A DNA stretch of 64,000 nucleotides, taken from Psoroptes ovis (lineage: Eukaryota; Arthropoda; Arachnida; Sarcoptiformes; Psoroptidae). Position numbers and translations under genes: made by a program. The notes under the pieces were generated by a model, which saw only the letters and a list, made by a program, of their open reading frames with translations, did no database searches and had not been told where the DNA came from. Below are positions 59,846 through 64,000 of this stretch, piece by piece. Location: positions 4,003,501 through 4,067,500 of the forward strand of contig PQWQ01000001.1 of the NCBI GenBank assembly GCA_002943765.1. Direction: 5' to 3'. Each line of letters starts with the position of its first letter. Positions within the stretch are counted from its first letter, which is position 1.

Positions 59846-60248
59846 TCCTTGTTATAATTATCATTATCATTATATTTATCTTCAATAAATAATGGTTCTA
59901 TTAAAATTTTGAAAATTTTTCAATATTCAATCAATGAAATAAAATATGAATTAACCAAGAGAAATGTAATGTGAAAGAAAAATCAATGAATGAATAATCA
60001 TAATGGAAAAAAATCAAAGATATGAGAATGATGGATAAATGTAAGAGACAAGAAGTGAAGAAGAATTCATATACAAATACAATGCTTCAACGATTCGAAT
60101 CGATTCGATGGTATCATTGTTGCGTAGGATTAACGATCATATAAACATCATATGATGATTGAAAACAATGAGATCACTGGTACACTGGTTTGTACTGTTT
60201 TTATTTTTGTTTTTGTTCATTCACTGGCTGAATTCAAACACAAACAAA
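59846..60248. other. intergenic
   Basis: AT-rich spacer between the Merlin remnant and the Polycomb gene 3' end. A possible TIR or target duplication for Merlin could sit here but was not recognised. No coding frame. Confidence 0.45.
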
Positions 60249-63200
60249 TCAAAATAGCTTCGATTGAGATGATGAATTTGCTTGTTTAGATGATGATTGA
60301 TTACCATTGCCATCACCACCAGCAGCACCATTATTACCAACATTACCGAATAAATTCTTATTAACAATTGAATGAATATTGTTGTTGTTATTATTCGATT
60401 TGGAATTCAACATCATCATTGATGAGTTTAATTTATTAAAATTAAGAGACTGCTGCTGTTGTTGTTGTTGCTGTTGATGATGTTCACGTTGTTTATCCAT
60501 TAATTTTTTCAAATTATTTGCACTATTCGTTGTTCCATTTGTCAATGAAATATTTGATGATGTGGATGGTGCGATACGATTCATTATCATTGAATTATTT
60601 TGTACATTACTTGAATTGACATGATTGTTATTGATTCTATTAATTGATTTAGATTTAATTTGTTGTTGTTGTTGTTGCTGCTGCTGTTGTTGATTGATCA
60701 TCATAGCAGCTAATGCAAAATTTCGATTATTCAAAAATGCACCGAATGCTGCAGCATTAAATGTTGATGTTGTTGGATGTGGATTCCATCCATGATGATG
60801 ATGATGATTACCAAATGATAATGGTGGTGGTGGATATGATGATATTAATGACGAGGATGGTGATGATGAAGATGATTGACTATGATTACCAAATATCGAT
60901 AAAGTACTATTCGAATTGGTTATTTTTGCCGAAGTCGGTAATGATGCAGTCATTTTCGATGATCTTGCCGATTTCGGTGTTGATGTTGTTGCTGGTGTAG
61001 ATCTATTGTTGATCATATTATTATGTGATTTCAATGGTGGAACAATTTTCGATGCCAATGATTTTGGTCTTGGCAAACTATTGTAAAATAATAAATCATT
61101 ATTCGATTTGGCTGTTGTTTTCAATGCGGCTGTGGATGATGGTGGTGAAGGTGATTTGGAAATCGAAGATGATGATGACGATGATGATGATGAAATAGAA
61201 TTGAAAGATTTTTGTGGTGAAATTTGTTTTGGTGATGATAAATCTAATGGTGCTGGAATTGTTTTTGCTGTTGCCTGTGTCACCACCGGTGGTGGTGGTG
61301 CCAATGATTTCAATTGACCATCACTATTGCTACCACCGTTAGTTAATGTTGAAATGGACAATTTATTCATAACATTTCGATTGTTATTATTGCTGTTGCT
61401 GTTGGCAGTATTAACATTATCAGATATTGACATTCGTCTTTGTATCGATGTAGTTGTCAATGTTGTTGTTGGTGTCAAAATAGCTGACACTGATAACGGT
61501 GATGTTTTTGGTGATGATTTACTGTTAACATTATTATTTGTATTATTATTACTGCCATTTACAACAGTAGCGGTAGTAACTTTATTGTCATCAGTTTTTA
61601 TTGCATTTTCAGATTTCTTCTTATTAATCATTGAAGATTCATCTTTACTACTTTCATCATTAATATCCATTACTAATGAACTTTCTTCAATATCAGAATC
61701 ATCATCGACCACATTGACATTAGTTTTATTTTTATCAATATCAACTACTAATTTTGATTCATTCAGATCATCATCAATACTATCATCAACAATCAATCGT
61801 GGTGATGCTGATGATGATAATGTCGATAATGGTGATTGATTCGTTTTATCATTTGCTGAACGTGCTGTTTCAGGAACTTTGACCATCAATGAATTTGTTT
61901 TCATTGTTGTCGATACTTCAGAATGATGATCATTGTTGCTGCTGTTGCTATCAATATTTTTATCATTATCATCTGGATGTTGATTTGTTGTTGTTGATGG
62001 TAATATTATTTTAGCTTTAGCTGCTGTTTTTTTCGATATTCGTAATACAAGATTTCCACTTGATTTTGTTGTTTTATTTGGCTGCTGTTGATCGGTTTGA
62101 TGTTTTGTTTGTTCGTCAATCGATGTTTTACTGCTTTCTTGATGCCGTTGTTGGTGCTGTTCAGATTCCATATTTTTAACATTCTTAGCTTCAGCGAATG
62201 AGTTCGATGATGATTTCTCAGATGATGATGCAGCACTTGAAGAATTTTTATGTTGATCACCGCTGCCATCATTCGATGATGATGATGATTGATGTTGTTG
62301 ACCATTTCCGTTACCGGTACCATTAAATTTAAAACAAGATGACATGAAATTTTGTTTCGAAGACATTTTATTGATTATATCGTTGATTACTTTTCCACGT
62401 TGTTTATTACTGTTAGTATTATTGTTTGCACTGTTATTATTATTTGCAGCTTGCACCATTGACTTAGATTTATTCTCGGAATTCACTGATTTATCATTGG
62501 AATTATTATTAGTGGATGATGACGAATCTTTTTTCGTCGAATCTACTTGATGCGATGGCGATTTTTTCGAATGTTTAGAATCGGATAATTCTGATTGTAC
62601 TTCTGGCGGTATCGGAGATATTATTTGTCCAATCAATTGTGATGGAGATGAATCTTGTGATGTAGTCAATTTTATACGTATTGCAGGAGGTGATAATGCA
62701 TGTGTTAATGGTTTGGCATCTTTATTATTGTCTTTGCTGCTGTTTTCATTATTTGAATTTGTTGATTGTTTAATTTTATTCGTTTGATTATAATTTGTCG
62801 ATAATTTATTTTCATTATGACTATGCTTATGATGATGGTGATGATGATGTTGACGATTATCGGTTGACTTTGAAGATTTTGATGCTGATTTTGTTGTCGT
62901 TGATTTCGCATTTGAAATTGCGTTCAAATTATCATTAGAATCAGTGGAATTTCTATCATTTTTATCACGATTGACAGTTAGCGAAGAAGATGTTGAAGTA
63001 CCATTTGATTTGACCATTGTTGATCGCACATTATAGCCTGTACTATTTGTCGTTGTATTCGTAATACGAACAGTTGTTGTTGTGGTAGCTACTGTTTGCG
63101 AATTATTATTACTAGTGTTATTACTGGATAATGTTTGCGTTCCAGTATTTGTAAATTCAGTAATCACATTTTCATCTGTCATCAATTTAGGCCGTTTTCT

Positions 63201-64000
63201 GACTGTCATTTCATTTTGATTAGAATTATCATATTCACGTTGTATTATTACACGCGAATTATTCAATTTGGCTCTGGTCGTTGTGGATTGTGCTGAAGAC
63301 GAAACCTTTTGTGTAGGATTATTGATAATGATTCGTTTTACATCATGTTTGGTGACTGTAGTCGAAGATTTTGTTGGCATTGAATCGTTTGCTGTCGATG
63401 ATCGAGATGTTGATGGCTGACTTTTGGCTGACGTCGATGGAGTCGTCGTAGATGATGATGAAGATGGCTTTTGCAATTCATCACTACAAATTGAATTTTC
63501 AATTGCTTTTAATTGATGCGTGTTACGTTTACGAACAAAACAATATGAAAAACGCATTGGATCATTCTATTTTAGTGAAAAATTGAAAATTAATTTTCAA
63601 ATTTGAAACCTTCAATTAAAACAATGACAAAATACATACAGCACCCCATGTATAAATGTAAGCAACTTCCATCAATGTATAATCATCTTTTAAAAATTGC
63701 CCAGCATAATATATTTCAATTTTAAACTCTTTGAACCAATCAAACGATGAATATTTGTTTGAAATTAATTTTTTCAATTGTAATATCGTTAATGCTGCTG
63801 GACACAATAAATATCGGCGTAATGGTTTATCCTGCAATCAATTTACGAGATAAAAATGTCAATGGAAAATCATAAATTCAACAATAACAAACCTCTGGTT
63901 GTATGAACAAAATATCATTATTAAAATTTTCATTATTCGCTTCGTTTTTTAATAATTCATTATTTTGTTGCAGTTGTTGTTGCTGCTGTTTTGATAATCG
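60249..64000 (-). CDS. Psc: Polycomb group RING-finger protein, Psc/Su(z)2-like, C-terminal part (gene continues beyond window)
   Basis: Three visible exons: 63893-64000 (partial, runs off the right edge), 63640-63831 and 60249-63566. They give 1206 codons in phase. The second exon and the start of the third encode a RAWUL domain (LRRYLLCPAALTILQLKK, then DDYTLMEVAYIYTWGA, then NDPMRFSYCFVRKR), the Psc/PCGF domain that binds Ph/PHC or BCOR partners in PRC1. It is followed by about 1080 residues of Ser/Asn/Thr/Gln/His low complexity with poly-Gln, poly-Ser and poly-Asn runs, like the chromatin-compacting tail of Drosophila Psc. The RING finger should lie upstream, outside the window. The identity as PCGF is firm; orthology to Psc over Su(z)2 or PCGF4 is less so. 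Confidence 0.82.

Noticed and set aside
60761..62911. Plus-strand ORFs rich in Met/Asp/Leu and frame-shifted minus ORFs across the Polycomb gene tail
   Set aside because: They arise from trinucleotide runs encoding poly-Ser/Asn/Gln/His in the Psc-like protein read in other frames.
1..64000. tRNA, rRNA or snRNA genes
   Set aside because: I scanned for B-box-like GGTTCGANTCC and cloverleaf arms and saw none that hold together; a covariance-model search would be decisive.

Overview
This is a window of nuclear DNA from an animal, very AT-rich. Most introns are only 50-80 nt with GT-AG ends. The protein set is arthropod (an LCCH3-type GABA receptor, a Psc-like Polycomb protein with a giant disordered tail). 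It also carries a large eukaryotic RNA-dependent RNA polymerase, which chelicerates keep and insects have lost. Compact genes, abundant poly-N/Q/S/H tracts and these gene contents fit a small acariform mite, probably a dust- or scab-mite relative. The species assignment is an inference.

Layout. 1-6.9 kb: a five-exon class A GPCR on the minus strand with a 3.8 kb first intron. 8.5-13.8 kb: the Na+/K+-ATPase alpha subunit (nine exons, minus). 15.3-17.4 kb: TMEM19-like and Mpv17-family genes head to head. 18.7-19.2 kb: a small chromodomain protein. 20.0-20.7 kb: a possible small membrane protein. 20.9-25.3 kb: an LCCH3-like GABA receptor beta subunit (nine exons, minus), with a protein kinase gene nested on the opposite strand. 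The kinase's C-terminal codons are antisense to a receptor exon. 27.3-28.4 kb: AUH (methylglutaconyl-CoA hydratase).

29-38 kb is an accessory block. It holds a 163-codon orphan ORF, a viral-envelope-like fusion protein gene split by a frame change, a 0.4 kb tandem-repeat promoter region, an intact four-exon Tnp2/CACTA-like transposase gene with one GC-AG intron, and about 2 kb of degenerate repeats with exon-like cassettes. This is the most unusual part of the window. The envelope-like and transposase genes diverge from the shared repeat region, each with its own TATA box.

38.9-57.8 kb is gene-dense: ARPC3, a 35-residue metallothionein-like gene, MFSD12-like transporter, MIF, an acidic protein with a BRD8-like N terminus, a secreted/TM orphan, cytosolic Hsp70, a coiled-coil orphan, CDC40/PRP17, DDX47 and the RdRP. 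59.1-59.8 kb holds a broken Merlin (IS1016/ISXO2-like) transposase. 60.2-64.0 kb is the 3' part of a Psc/PCGF Polycomb gene that runs off the window.

Most genes are unrelated housekeeping or neuronal functions. Possible functional links are the RdRP (small-RNA defence) lying on the same chromosome segment as transposon and envelope-like sequences, and shared short promoters at TMEM19/Mpv17 and CDC40/DDX47. Splice junctions were placed by reading donor/acceptor sites and keeping the frame and the family alignment intact. None is supported by transcripts here.
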